64,000 nt of DNA from Bacillota bacterium (GCA_023390655.1 JAEWCL010000023.1:1-64000); one strand, 5' to 3'. Positions 19,865-27,909 are shown, numbered from the stretch's first letter. Notes: generated from the sequence alone by a model not told the origin. Numbers and translations are program-made.

Positions 19865-19893
19865 CGATATTGCCGAAATTTTCGGCAATATCG
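19865..19893. promoter_or_regulatory. 29-bp perfect palindrome, candidate parS or par operator
   Basis: Arms CGATATTGCCGAAA (19865-19878) and TTTCGGCAATATCG (19880-19893) around one central base. It lies between the CARDB gene stop (19902) and parA. It is longer than a normal terminator stem and lacks its own T-run. It differs from the chromosomal parS consensus, as element-borne ParB sites often do. Confidence 0.5.
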
Positions 19894-19901
19894 CATGGTT
19901 C

Positions 19902-21197
19902 TTACCTAGCCCAAGCGCTATTGGTGCTGTCATCCTGATACATGTTTCCGTCGATCAGGATGTTGACGGGGATGGTGGCGGTCAGTTCTCCACCCGGCGT
20001 GGAAGCGCCAACAGCGGTAATATTGGCGCTGTATGTGGTCGCATCCGGGAACCACACGGGTACGTACCACTTCTGCGCTCCTATGGCCGAATACGGGCTT
20101 ACAGGCAGCGTCCATGTGCCTCCACTGTGGACGAGCCGTACCACCTCATGATAGCCCCGCTCAGGAATGAACATGACCACCTGCGAGGGCGCAAAGCTCG
20201 TATGGTAGTTGGTCGTGACGTTGGCCGATACGGTTACACCAAATCCATACCCGGACTTCATCTGTGAGACAGAGGGAGTGGCCGTAAGCGTGAGCCTTGC
20301 CCAGTAGGATGTGGTGATGCCGTTCTCAGTTTCATCCCACTCCACATAGTCGTTGTTCTCACCGCCGGGCCGCGTGGGAATGGGTACAGGTTCCGGCTGT
20401 TCTACGGCATCCACGAAAGGCGGCTGAATGCTTACAGAACGGCTATAGCTGTTGTTGGTGTAGTCCGTCTCCACAATTGTCTGCGAGGGGTTCACGGTCG
20501 CTGTGAGCGTCACAGGGCCGGAGGAAGGGGCTGTCCATGTAAACAGCACGGTTGCCTTGCTGTTGGCCGGGACATTGACCGTCTTGCTCTGTGTAGCGCC
20601 ACCTGCATCAAAGCGAACCTCAACGCCATTGACCGCAGCGTCCTGCAAGCCCTGCACTGTAACCGTGGACATAACCGTGCTATTCCCGCGATAGCTTGCG
20701 GGGGTGATGTTCGTCACGGCCAGATCAGACGTGACAGGAGGCGTGTAGTGGTCGTCATCATCATCGTCATCCCTGCCTGGCCTTGGTGTCTTGGTCGGTG
20801 TGGTTGTCGTGGGCGTATTGGTATTTGTGGCGGAACCACTGGAACCGGACTTCTTGGTGTTGCTTGTGGAACTGGAGGAACTGCTTCCCGGGCCGGAACC
20901 GTTTGACCAAATGCCCGGATTGCCATATGTTGTTTTGTTGCCTTTACTGGTGTTGGTCAATGCCTCATATGCGTCTTTCATAGGAGGCGTAGTTGAGCCA
21001 TAGTTTGTACCGGAAGAAGTTGAGCCATTGGCTAGCCCGCTTCCCCCACTTGTTTTGGTATTTGATTTTGAAGTGCTGCTTGAACTGGTTTTTGCGCCGC
21101 CGCCACTGTCACTCTTTGCAAATGCAGTTGAGTAAACAGTGAGCATACTCACAATTATGAGCACTACTGCAATGAGACGTCTTGTTTGAGTTTTCAT
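19902..21197 (-). CDS. Secreted Ser/Gly/Thr-rich protein with CARDB domain
   Basis: A 431-residue exported protein. A Sec signal peptide (MKTQTRRLIAVVLIIVSMLT, cleavage near AFA) is followed by a low-complexity Ser/Gly/Thr region (about 28-140) and a run of Asp residues near 145. A CARDB (bacterial adhesion-related beta-sandwich) domain follows at about 157-252 (TSDLAVTNITPASYRG, NPSQTIVETDYTNNSYS). The C-terminal part (about 290-425) is another beta-rich region. No sortase or lipid anchor is visible. AAAGGAG lies six bases before the ATG. Cargo of the mobilizable element; likely cell-envelope or adhesion role by family, not proven. Confidence 0.8.
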   Translation of the reverse strand: MKTQTRRLIAVVLIIVSMLTVYSTAFAKSDSGGGAKTSSSSTSKSNTKTSGGSGLANGSTSSGTNYGSTTPPMKDAYEALTNTSKGNKTTYGNPGIWSNGSGPGSSSSSSTSNTKKSGSSGSATNTNTPTTTTPTKTPRPGRDDDDDDDHYTPPVTSDLAVTNITPASYRGNSTVMSTVTVQGLQDAAVNGVEVRFDAGGATQSKTVNVPANSKATVLFTWTAPSSGPVTLTATVNPSQTIVETDYTNNSYSRSVSIQPPFVDAVEQPEPVPIPTRPGGENNDYVEWDETENGITTSYWARLTLTATPSVSQMKSGYGFGVTVSANVTTNYHTSFAPSQVVMFIPERGYHEVVRLVHSGGTWTLPVSPYSAIGAQKWYVPVWFPDATTYSANITAVGASTPGGELTATIPVNILIDGNMYQDDSTNSAWAR

Positions 21198-21278
21198 ATT
21201 GAACTCCTTTCACAATTTGGGATTGAGAGTGCGAAGAAATCGGAAAAATATCACCTCCAATACAAAAAGGTATCTATG

Positions 21279-21310
21279 CAAAAAGCGCATCTCGTTTCCG
21301 AAATGCGCTT
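21279..21310 (-). terminator. Terminator after the element lipoprotein gene
   Basis: Arms AAGCGCAT / ATGCGCTT; on the minus strand followed by a T-run (TTTTTG). It lies just after the stop codon at 21352. Confidence 0.65.
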
Positions 21311-21351
21311 GAAAAAGATTACCTGCTGAAAGAAAAGAAAGAGGCGATGAA

Positions 21352-22263
21352 TTATGCCATATGTTTCTCTGCTAGAGCGATCATATTCGAGTCAGCCTCT
21401 GACCATCCTTTTGTAATGTATAACCAATTATACACTCCGTATTTACCATGTTCATACTTTGCATGACTGACTTTATTATCAGGAGTAACATTGTATTCAA
21501 CGTCAAGCCAGTACCATTTATTCAAATCAACATCATTTTTATTAATAAAATGAGAGGAAGCATGACTTAAATTAAATAAGGCACGTCCACGGACACGAAA
21601 CATCCCGTCGGTACATTGATAGACCAATGAGGTATCAGTAATTAAGACTCCCTTTTCTATGATTTGATTTTTCTTGCCTACCTTTAGAATGCCTTCTATA
21701 TAATTGGATTCTTCCGAGTACGACAAGGCGTTGTAATAAAAATCCGCATAAATTTCTTCGAGATTTTCAACAGTATAATCTTGGTTAAGATCAGATCGAG
21801 CGAACTCTTTGGCAGTTTCCATAATTGCTGTGACTTCATCTAATCCGTATTCCGCGATCAGTTCAGCGTTTGTTTTAAAGGCGTTGTCTATTGGCCGGGT
21901 AAATTCACTCCAAACATTGTAAGGATGCCGATAAAGGCTATCAGGGAGGTCATTACGTATGCTGCTAAAGTCGGCGGGCAAAGTATACAGCGCATATAGG
22001 AACGCAGCAGCAAAATCCTCCGTGTACTCATAGCCGTACTCTTCACAGTACCACTTAGCAAACTCAAAATGATTGCTGCTTGGCTCCCTAGTCGGCTCAG
22101 GTGTCGGTATCGGCGTGACCGTAGGTTCCGGCGTGGGGGCAATAGTTGCAACAGGCGTTGCTTCCGGTGTAGCCGTTGCCGGCACGGGATACGCCGCAGT
22201 ACTGCATGAGGTTACAAGCAGAATTGCCGTTAGCAAGAAGATTAAAACCGAACTCTTTTTCAT
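21352..22263 (-). CDS. Lipoprotein with Pro/Thr-rich linker, unknown function
   Basis: A 303-residue lipoprotein. The signal peptide ends in lipobox LVTSC (Cys about residue 19-20), followed by a long Pro/Thr/Glu linker to about residue 62, which usually spaces a domain from the membrane. The folded part (SSNHFEFAKWYCEEYGYEYTE onward) is acidic with aromatic clusters and no motif I recognise. The ATG at 22263 is chosen over an in-frame TTG two codons earlier because GAAGG is six bases upstream. Own terminator downstream. Cargo of the mobile element. Confidence 0.75.
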   Translation of the reverse strand: MKKSSVLIFLLTAILLVTSCSTAAYPVPATATPEATPVATIAPTPEPTVTPIPTPEPTREPSSNHFEFAKWYCEEYGYEYTEDFAAAFLYALYTLPADFSSIRNDLPDSLYRHPYNVWSEFTRPIDNAFKTNAELIAEYGLDEVTAIMETAKEFARSDLNQDYTVENLEEIYADFYYNALSYSEESNYIEGILKVGKKNQIIEKGVLITDTSLVYQCTDGMFRVRGRALFNLSHASSHFINKNDVDLNKWYWLDVEYNVTPDNKVSHAKYEHGKYGVYNWLYITKGWSEADSNMIALAEKHMA

Positions 22264-22411
22264 AACCAACCTTCTTTCGAGAGAACCATCTTATGGTTCC
22301 TTACCCATATTTATTATAGCATGATTATGGTATATTTACAATATAATCCACGTAATTCGGGCGTAAAATCTAGCGAAAATGGAAGTTTTGTTTAAGGCTA
22401 TATTGTTGTAT

Positions 22412-22879
22412 TTATGCCGTTTCCGAAAGCTCGGTTTCAGCTTCAGCATGATTAGCTTTGCCAAGCTGATCGACTTTCTTATTCTGTTCGTTCTTTTTCT
22501 GGATTACTGTGATCAAATCCCGCTTATAGTCTGCCAAGCTTCCGAGCACCACAAGCTTTTCTGCTTCAGTCAGCTTTTGCATGCCATCGGGCTTTTCTTC
22601 TGGTACACTGCATTCTAAGGCGTACAGCCAATCCATGGTCTGCCTGATGGCCCCGATTGCGTCTTGGATGTAATTGCAAAGGGCAAGCACCACAGGTTCG
22701 TAATCATCTGGGCAAGCAGCGAAATCACCATCGCTGCATACATTTTCAATAAGCCTGCTGATCTTCTGTGCGCGGGTCAGTGCAAGGTTGGCTACATCAA
22801 GTAAATCCCTGTTGGCACCGACTTGGACGGTAAGGCCATTATTGAGCTCACGGTAGATATTATTCACCTTTTCGTTCAT
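22412..22879 (-). CDS. Hypothetical element protein, 155 residues
   Basis: The start MNEKVNNIYREL is chosen because GGGAG lies seven bases upstream; the frame extends further without support. The protein is helical and acidic (LDVANLALTRAQKISRLIENV; VVLALCNYIQDAIGAIRQTMDWLYALE), ending in a charged tail. It follows the 97-residue gene by 13 bp and probably shares its transcript. No family recognised; both look like accessory proteins of mobilizable or conjugative elements. Confidence 0.7.
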   Translation of the reverse strand: MNEKVNNIYRELNNGLTVQVGANRDLLDVANLALTRAQKISRLIENVCSDGDFAACPDDYEPVVLALCNYIQDAIGAIRQTMDWLYALECSVPEEKPDGMQKLTEAEKLVVLGSLADYKRDLITVIQKKNEQNKKVDQLGKANHAEAETELSETA

Positions 22880-22892
22880 GGTAGATCTCCCT

Positions 22893-23186
22893 TCAGGCGA
22901 TATGTGCAAGTGATGTATCCGGGGTAGGGCTTTGGGCTTCCTCCGGCATAGAAAACTTAACGAGCAATCCCGAAACCGCTTCAAGCGTTTCATTGGCCAA
23001 TTGCTCCATAAGGTAAGCAAGGGGCTCAAAATGCCTTACGTTTAAAGCCGTTTCTGTGGTAGAATCCCAGAGGATAGCGCTTAAGTTCTTCATTCGTTGA
23101 AGGGCGACCATAACGGCATCCAGTGTTTCCAGATCATCGAATGAAACCGCTTGAATCTTATTTGTTGTAAGATTGCTTTTTGCCAT
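22893..23186 (-). CDS. Hypothetical element protein, 97 residues
   Basis: A small acidic helical protein starting MAKSNLTTNK with AAAGGAG seven bases before the ATG. The central part (LETLDAVMVALQRMKNLSAIL; LAYLMEQLANETLEAVSGLL) looks like paired helices and resembles the next gene product in style. It is the first coding gene after a 366-bp GC-rich untranslated stretch that may be its leader. Function unknown. Confidence 0.7.
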   Translation of the reverse strand: MAKSNLTTNKIQAVSFDDLETLDAVMVALQRMKNLSAILWDSTTETALNVRHFEPLAYLMEQLANETLEAVSGLLVKFSMPEEAQSPTPDTSLAHIA

Positions 23187-23189
23187 AGT

Positions 23190-23545
23190 AAATCTCCTTT
23201 ATTATGAGAATAAGACTTGCATCCCAGCACGTGATGATGTACCCAGACTTCAATGCCCCCTCTAGAAGAGACGGAACGGCCGCCAACTCCGGCCGTACTG
23301 TATCCACCAACGCAAGCCCAAGCGGTCAAGCCCATCAAGGCCGGGTGCATGCACTGGCCAACTTGTTTCGACTAGGGACACGCTCTCACCTTGGCCATAC
23401 CCTCATATGTGGCTTAGCTTAATACGCATTATTGCGCAGGTGGATCTTCGCGTATTCCCTATCTCGCCGCCCCTATTACCCGGCTCACACTGGTTTCACG
23501 GATGCAAGGTGTTTATGTCGTTGTCAAAGTACGGTCAAAATTCGT
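23190..23545 (-). ncRNA. Candidate structured leader RNA (gene-free, GC-rich, 366-bp gap)
   Basis: The gap 23187-23552 has no credible gene yet is clearly more GC-rich than its AT-rich neighbours, the opposite of normal spacer DNA. It contains a perfect stem ACGGCCG / CGGCCGT with a seven-base loop (23276-23296), a GTGCATGCAC palindrome near 23348, and repeated GGGCTTG segments on the minus strand. It immediately precedes the ribosome binding site of the 97-residue gene. I infer a structured leader or small RNA read on the minus strand; no known family is assigned. Confidence 0.4.
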
Positions 23546-23552
23546 TAAACCT

Positions 23553-23855
23553 CTATTTTGTAATTAAATAGCGCCGAGGCCCTTGGGTTATTGCCTGATC
23601 ATGCTTTTTTGAAATACCTCTTGGGGGAAAATAGACATGCATTGCCTCCAAAGGAATTTTAAGCAGTTGAATGATGGAGTAGATGTCATCTGCGTCCCAA
23701 GGTTTATGCCCGCAAAGACGTTGATTAACATAAGCCTCGCAACGCCCAATTTTTTTTGCAAAATATATTTGGTCATACCCTGCCGCTGTTAATGCACTAC
23801 GTAGCATTGCATGTCGCTTGGGCTGTGGATTTGTTATTGATTGCATTGTTGACAT
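23553..23855 (-). CDS. Small HTH-like DNA-binding protein
   Basis: A 100-residue protein. The core (MLRSALTAAGYDQIYFAKKIGRCEAYVNQRLCGHKPW, in two helical parts) resembles a phage/element XRE-type helix-turn-helix of the 'identify position, add to spine' small-regulator class. AGGAGG lies nine bases before the ATG. It is 24 bp downstream of the next XRE gene (23880) in the same direction, so it is likely co-transcribed from the promoter at 24115-24143. It probably controls excision or mobilization genes to its left, by analogy. Confidence 0.65.
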   Translation of the reverse strand: MSTMQSITNPQPKRHAMLRSALTAAGYDQIYFAKKIGRCEAYVNQRLCGHKPWDADDIYSIIQLLKIPLEAMHVYFPPRGISKKHDQAITQGPRRYLITK

Positions 23856-23879
23856 TAGAAAACATCCTCCTAAGAGAAA

Positions 23880-24080
23880 TTAATCCACTTCGTAAAACCG
23901 TCTCCAATCAAACTCTAAAACACTAGCTATTTTTCTTGCAGTTTGAACTGGCAGTTTGTTACCTCTTGACCCCGTTTCAATGGCTGCATAAAAGCTTTGA
24001 GATATGCCCGCATTTTCAGCGACAATATACTGTGATAACTTTTTTTCGCTTCTGATCTTTGCAAGCCAATTTCTTCCCAT
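23880..24080 (-). CDS. XRE-family transcriptional regulator, 66 residues
   Basis: A minimal helix-turn-helix protein (SEKKLSQYIVAENAGISQSFYAAIETG, across the five-helix fold; then VLEFDWRRFYEVD). GGAGG is seven bases before the ATG. It is divergent from the 129-residue repressor-like gene at 24233, so the pair forms a phage-like Cro/CI arrangement around a shared operator region. Confidence 0.85.
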   Translation of the reverse strand: MGRNWLAKIRSEKKLSQYIVAENAGISQSFYAAIETGSRGNKLPVQTARKIASVLEFDWRRFYEVD

Positions 24081-24114
24081 AATTTTACCTCCATTTCATT
24101 TAGTGTTATAATAA

Positions 24115-24201
24115 ACTATATCATTTCTATGTGTGTTTGTAAACACATATCGAAATAATTTTAGAAGTATTATTGTTTTAAACTCTAAGTGTGATTATAA
24201 T
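24115..24201. promoter_or_regulatory. Divergent promoter region with palindromic operator
   Basis: Minus-strand promoter: -35 TTTACA (24138-24143) and -10 TATAGT (24115-24120) with a 17-bp spacer, driving the 66-residue XRE gene. Plus-strand promoter: -10 TATAAT (24196-24201) with TTGTTT 17 bp upstream, driving the repressor-like gene. A 16-bp palindrome TGTGTTT-GT-AAACACA (24132-24147) covers the minus -35, so binding there would block the leftward genes. Confidence 0.65.
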
Positions 24202-24232
24202 AAGAACATTAAGTAGAAAGTGATGTGCCAGT

Positions 24233-24622
24233 ATGTTTCGTTTGCGTATCAAAGATCTACGCGAAGCAAAAGGATTATCACAAAGTGCTTTTGCAAAGGA
24301 TTTTGGTGTTGCTCAATCTACTGTTGGTAATTGGGAGTCTGGTACACGAGAGCCCAATGTTGATACTATTCAGAAGATTGCAGATTATTTTGGCGTTACA
24401 GTTGACTATCTCTTAGGTAGGCCTTCTGGACATGTGCAAGCCTTTGAAACAGAAAATGCGCCTAGCCCGTCATCTATGGCAACAGATCAAGATATTAGGC
24501 GTATAGCGAGAGCTCGCAAACAAATGTCCCCAGAACGACAAAAGGCCATGATGCAAGTCTTAGAGGCTGCCTTCACTGAATATTTTAGTGATGATTTTGA
24601 GGATCCAGATACCGATGAATAA
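24233..24622 (+). CDS. XRE-family repressor (CI-like)
   Basis: A 129-residue regulator with an N-terminal XRE helix-turn-helix (LREAKGLSQSAFAKDFGVAQ, then STVGNWESGTREPNVDTIQK and YFGVTVDYLLGR), followed by a short linker and an acidic C-terminal tail. It has no peptidase domain of its own. The downstream gene, whose ATG overlaps its last codons, encodes a metalloprotease of the type that cleaves such repressors in ICEBs1-like elements. It probably represses the divergent leftward genes through the palindrome at 24132-24147. Confidence 0.9.
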   Translation: MFRLRIKDLREAKGLSQSAFAKDFGVAQSTVGNWESGTREPNVDTIQKIADYFGVTVDYLLGRPSGHVQAFETENAPSPSSMATDQDIRRIARARKQMSPERQKAMMQVLEAAFTEYFSDDFEDPDTDE

Positions 24623-25349
24623 AGTAAGACGTAAGCAAATCTATAAAACGGTAATAGATACTCTAAAGAACGCTCCCCGCCTTGATTTGCCAGTAAATAT
24701 TAAAGAAATTGCAAAGTCATATAGTGGATGTAAGTGTATGCTAGTACCTTATAGTAGTATCGTTAATACAAGAAATATTTGCTATTCACAAATGATTGAA
24801 TATGCAGAAAGTACCGATGCTTTTTCTGACTATAACTGTAATACAAACCAAGCTCTCATATACTATAATGATTTAGATGAATCAATAATCAAATCAAAAC
24901 GATATCGTTGGAATATTGCTCACGAGTTAGGTCATGTTGCATTAGGTCATCACCTAACCTATCCCTCATCAAGATTATTCTGTAGTTCAATGCACGACGA
25001 TGAGTATAAGGAAGCGGAGGTTGAAGCTGATTTATTTGCATCTTATATACTGACCCCTTATCCTGTTCTTAGACAACTACAAATTCAATCTGCTGACGAA
25101 CTCATGAAAATATGCAACATTTCAAAGCATGCTGCTCAAATTCGTTTTGACCAATATTTAAAATGGAACAGCGACAATGATTATGATAGGGCGGTTTTAT
25201 ATCTCTTCTACCCCATTCTCAACGCAAAGTATAATCATAGGCAAAGCCTCCTTCAGTACATTCTTGCAAAACACTCCTACGATAGGGTATATTGCAATCA
25301 TATTTTTAACGATCAGTTTAAATATAAAAGCAAATATAAGAAAAGGTAG
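24615..25349 (+). CDS. ImmA/IrrE-family zinc metallopeptidase
   Basis: A 244-residue protein with the zinc-protease motif HELGH at about residues 103-107 and a downstream Glu-rich segment (EAEVEADLFASYILTP) that supplies the third ligand. In ICEBs1 and related elements such proteases cleave the adjacent XRE repressor after DNA damage or quorum signals and so release excision genes. The ATG at 24615 overlaps the repressor stop by eight bases (an earlier in-frame ATG at 24588 is possible). AT-rich; the C-terminal 60 residues are basic and aromatic without a known motif. Confidence 0.88.
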   Translation: MNKVRRKQIYKTVIDTLKNAPRLDLPVNIKEIAKSYSGCKCMLVPYSSIVNTRNICYSQMIEYAESTDAFSDYNCNTNQALIYYNDLDESIIKSKRYRWNIAHELGHVALGHHLTYPSSRLFCSSMHDDEYKEAEVEADLFASYILTPYPVLRQLQIQSADELMKICNISKHAAQIRFDQYLKWNSDNDYDRAVLYLFYPILNAKYNHRQSLLQYILAKHSYDRVYCNHIFNDQFKYKSKYKKR

Positions 25350-25357
25350 TAGTAACT

Positions 25358-26467
25358 ATGTCACACACACGTATCAATCAAGCAGTTTGGCTTGAAAAAT
25401 ATCAGCGTTGGCAGATTAAGGTGCAAATTGATGGTATTCGCAAGACATTCACATCCTCAATTTCCGGGCGTGAAGGACAGCGGGAATGCCATAGAAAAGC
25501 AGATACTTGGCTTGATTCAAAAGTGATTAATTCCAGCACAAAAATCAGATCTCTTTTACCATTATGGATTGAGATGCTAAAAGATACATCCTCCAAAGCT
25601 CATTGGCGGCAATATGAGGGTTACTCCCGAAATTGGATTGAACCAGTTATAGGGAATGATAAGATTTGTGATCTTACCGAACAAAAACTGCAATCTGTTA
25701 TTAACAGCGCGTACAGCAAGGGAAGCCTCGCAAGAAAAACACTCTCCAATATCAGATCAGCGTTATTTAGCTTTATAAAATATTGCCGCCGCTCAGGATA
25801 TACTTCTCTAAAACCAGATGATTTAGAAATACCAAAAGGTGCAGTTAAAGGAGAGCGTACGATCCTTCAGCCTGACGATATAAAAGTACTCTTTGAAAGT
25901 GATCTTGAGTTGTATAGGCAACGTAAGATCACTGCCTGGTTTATTCACGCATTCCGCTATGCCGTTGCTACGGGTCTTCGCCCCGGAGAATTAATCAGTT
26001 TAAAGAAATCCTGTAAGCGTCCTGATGGAAAGATCTTGATAAGGGAAAGCATTAATGATGAAAACGAGACCACTCATGGCAAAAACGAAAATGCCAGAAG
26101 GATATTCAAACAAGCTAAGCTTGCTGAGCGTATTCTAATAGCGCAAGAAACCATGCTTAAGCAAGAAGGAGTAGTTTCTCCTTACCTTTTCCCTGCTCGA
26201 GATGGTAATCATACTACGCAGCAAGCGTTACGAAAAGCTTGGGCAAGATACAAACGATGTAACCATATCTCTGCTGCCACCCCCTATGAACTTCGGCATA
26301 CGTTCATTTCCGTAAACAAAGAAATGCCTGAAGGATTAAAGAAAATGATTGTAGTCCATTCGCAGGATATGGACACGGAGGGCATCTATAGCCATGAGAT
26401 GAAAGGCGATCTTGAACAGGCCGCTGCATACATCGATGCTGCATTTGAACGAATACTAAAAAGCTAA
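25358..26467 (+). CDS. int: Tyrosine recombinase / integrase
   Basis: A 369-residue phage-type integrase. An N-terminal arm-binding AP2-like region (WLEKYQRWQIKVQIDG) and a SAM-like core-binding domain (about 60-150) precede the catalytic domain. Catalytic residues are visible: Arg in ATGLRPGEL (about 209), HxxR replaced by ELRHT (Arg about 313), His in VVHS (about 334) and nucleophile Tyr in GIYSH (about 344). It starts 8 bp after the protease gene and is probably co-transcribed with it. Its 3' end faces tRNA-Val, the probable attachment site. It catalyses integration and excision of the element. Confidence 0.93.
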   Translation: MSHTRINQAVWLEKYQRWQIKVQIDGIRKTFTSSISGREGQRECHRKADTWLDSKVINSSTKIRSLLPLWIEMLKDTSSKAHWRQYEGYSRNWIEPVIGNDKICDLTEQKLQSVINSAYSKGSLARKTLSNIRSALFSFIKYCRRSGYTSLKPDDLEIPKGAVKGERTILQPDDIKVLFESDLELYRQRKITAWFIHAFRYAVATGLRPGELISLKKSCKRPDGKILIRESINDENETTHGKNENARRIFKQAKLAERILIAQETMLKQEGVVSPYLFPARDGNHTTQQALRKAWARYKRCNHISAATPYELRHTFISVNKEMPEGLKKMIVVHSQDMDTEGIYSHEMKGDLEQAAAYIDAAFERILKS

Positions 26468-26506
26468 AGGGTTAAATTGTGGGTTTTTGGCGCTTAAGTC
26501 CAAACA

Positions 26507-26535
26507 AAAACAGCTAGATTCTATCTAGCTGTTTT
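26507..26535 (+). terminator. Terminator after integrase, abutting tRNA 3' end
   Basis: Arms CAGCTAGAT / ATCTAGCTG with a three-base loop, flanked by AAAA and TTTT. It works on both strands, so it may also end the tRNA-Val transcript. It lies three bases from the CCA end of the tRNA. Confidence 0.75.
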
Positions 26536-26538
26536 GCA

Positions 26539-26615
26539 TGGTGGGGATGGAGGGGCTCGAACCCACGACCTCTTCGATGTGAACGAAGCGCGCTAACCAG
26601 CTGGGCTACATCCCC
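26539..26615 (-). tRNA. tRNA-Val (anticodon CAC)
   Basis: A 77-nt cloverleaf read on the minus strand: acceptor arms GGGGATG / CATCCCC, anticodon stem CTTCG / CGAAG with loop TTCACAT (anticodon CAC, reads GUG), T-arm GTGGGTTCGAGCCCCTC-like, and an encoded CCA end. The 3' end faces the integrase, so it is probably the attachment site, with the tRNA kept intact by the element's own sequence. Confidence 0.95.
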
Positions 26616-26814
26616 ATGATGCGTATAATATAATATCGCAGAACAGATTTGATTGCAAGCCCAAATTTTTGCCTGCAAAGCGCCATGGCCTCCAGTAAAA
26701 GAGTGTGCGGCATACCTGCCGGGGCGCTAGAAAGCCGCGTTTCAGAAAAGGATTCTGCCCATCCGCGCACACCCCTTCCCCGCACCGCATATACTGCTAT
26801 GGGGAGGCATGCGT

Positions 26815-27483
26815 ATGGAGTTCCGCAAACGCCCGAAAAAACAGATGCTATTGCTCCTTGCGGGCGCAGTGCTGCTGCTGCTTGTGTTTTTGTATGCGCT
26901 CATAAACGCCCAGCTCCGTCCCGCCATGATCCAGATGGCAAAAACACGCGTGCAGGCGGAGGCCTCCAGGGCCATGTACACGACCGTTCTGGAACTGCTC
27001 AGCGAAAGTGAAGCGAGCGCTGGTTTCGTAGAAATTCAGCAGACCGAGGATCAGGTATATTATGTAGAAATCAACAACACCGCGCTCAACCTGTTTGCGG
27101 CACGCTGTGCGGATGCCGTGCAGCGCAAGCTCCAGCAGGTCGGGGAACAGGGAATGGAGCTGCCCATGGGCACCGTCACAGGCGTCCCGCTTTTTGCCGG
27201 TTCCGGCCCCATGCTGCGGATGCGTTTTTCCCCGGAAGGCGCGCTGCAAACCAATATCTCCAGCGAATTCCGCTCCGCCGGCATCAACCAGACGCTGCAC
27301 CGGATCGTCCTCACCTTAAAGGCGGATGTCGCCATCATTCTGCCGGGCAGCGCCGCTGCAGACACCGTCACCTTTTCCTTTCCCGTGGCGGAGCATATTA
27401 TTGTAGGCAAGGTGCCGGACGCCTTTACGGATGTCGGAAATGAGGAGGGGCTGCTCTACCTGGTGCCGAAAACCCTGCCGTAA
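26815..27483 (+). CDS. yunB: Sporulation protein YunB
   Basis: A 222-residue membrane-anchored protein. One N-terminal membrane segment (about 9-32) is followed by the YunB-family domain: IQMAKTRVQAEASRAMYTTV, MGTVTGVPLFAGSGP, then FSFPVAEHIIVGKVPDAFTDV near the end. YunB is a sigma-E-controlled sporulation protein in Bacillus; its precise action is unknown. The second ATG (26815) is chosen because GGAGG lies seven bases upstream; the first (26809) overlaps too closely. First gene on the core side of the tRNA and high in GC compared with the element. Confidence 0.85.
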   Translation: MEFRKRPKKQMLLLLAGAVLLLLVFLYALINAQLRPAMIQMAKTRVQAEASRAMYTTVLELLSESEASAGFVEIQQTEDQVYYVEINNTALNLFAARCADAVQRKLQQVGEQGMELPMGTVTGVPLFAGSGPMLRMRFSPEGALQTNISSEFRSAGINQTLHRIVLTLKADVAIILPGSAAADTVTFSFPVAEHIIVGKVPDAFTDVGNEEGLLYLVPKTLP

Positions 27484-27565
27484 GCCCCGGGGTCTTTTCA
27501 TGTTCCAGGGTGCCAATCCGCTTAGTTACCGTAATATGTGGTATGATAAACATGAGGTGATGAAC

Positions 27566-27844
27566 ATGCTTCCTATCCAGCACGAAGAAAACCGCGTTTT
27601 TTTATTGGACAAGGACGGAACGCTGGCCGCAGAGGCCGACTTCCCCGCCATCTCCGCAACGACGGTCAATTTCAGCCATACGTTTGTAGACCCCTCCCTG
27701 CGCGGGCAGGGCGTTGCAAACCAGCTGCTCAGCGCCGCGGCGGCGGACGTTAAAGCGCGCGGGCTCAAAGCGAAAGCCACTTGCTCCTACGCCGTCAAAT
27801 GGTTTTCCGAGCATGAGGAGTATGCCGACATTTTGGTAAAATAG
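27566..27844 (+). CDS. YjdJ-type small GNAT N-acetyltransferase
   Basis: A 92-residue minimal GNAT (Gcn5-related) domain protein: VFLLDKDGTLAAEADF, VNFSHTFVDPSLRGQGVANQLL (acetyl-CoA pyrophosphate loop R-G-Q-G-V-A), and KATCSYAVKWFSEHEEYAD. This is the compact 'GNAT-like YjdJ' group of about 90-100 residues. The ATG at 27566 is preferred as GAGGTG is seven bases upstream. Substrate unknown. Ends at a strong bidirectional terminator facing the hut cluster. Confidence 0.85.
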   Translation: MLPIQHEENRVFLLDKDGTLAAEADFPAISATTVNFSHTFVDPSLRGQGVANQLLSAAAADVKARGLKAKATCSYAVKWFSEHEEYADILVK

Positions 27845-27863
27845 TGTGTACAGCAATAAAAGA

Positions 27864-27900
27864 ACCGTCCCGGAAGTTTTACTCCGGGACGGCTCTTTTT
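27864..27900. terminator. Bidirectional terminator between GNAT gene and fchA
   Basis: Arms CCGTCCCGGA / TCCGGGACGG with an eight-base loop, followed by CTCTTTTT on the plus strand and TTCTTTTATT on the minus strand. It serves both converging transcripts. Confidence 0.9.
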
Positions 27901-27909
27901 CCTTGCCGC

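Larger units (their letters stand above)
13346..26538. mobile_element. Integrated mobilizable element backbone next to tRNA-Val (left end not found)
   Basis: Carries a RepA-type initiator (split), MobP relaxase, MobC, candidate oriT, ParA/ParB, an XRE/ImmA regulator block and a tyrosine integrase whose gene ends 72 bp from the 3' end of a tRNA-Val gene, the usual target for such integrases. No VirB4, VirD4 or other type IV secretion genes are visible, so it looks mobilizable rather than self-conjugative. The start given here is only the first backbone gene. I found no second copy of the tRNA 3' end to the left, so the true end may lie beyond position 1, and the RHS gene and the HEPN-like gene may be cargo. 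Confidence 0.7.

Noticed and set aside
23090..23350. 86-residue minus-strand frame over the GC-rich leader
   Set aside because: No ribosome binding site, odd composition rich in Gly/Val/His, and it overlaps the better supported 97-residue gene.
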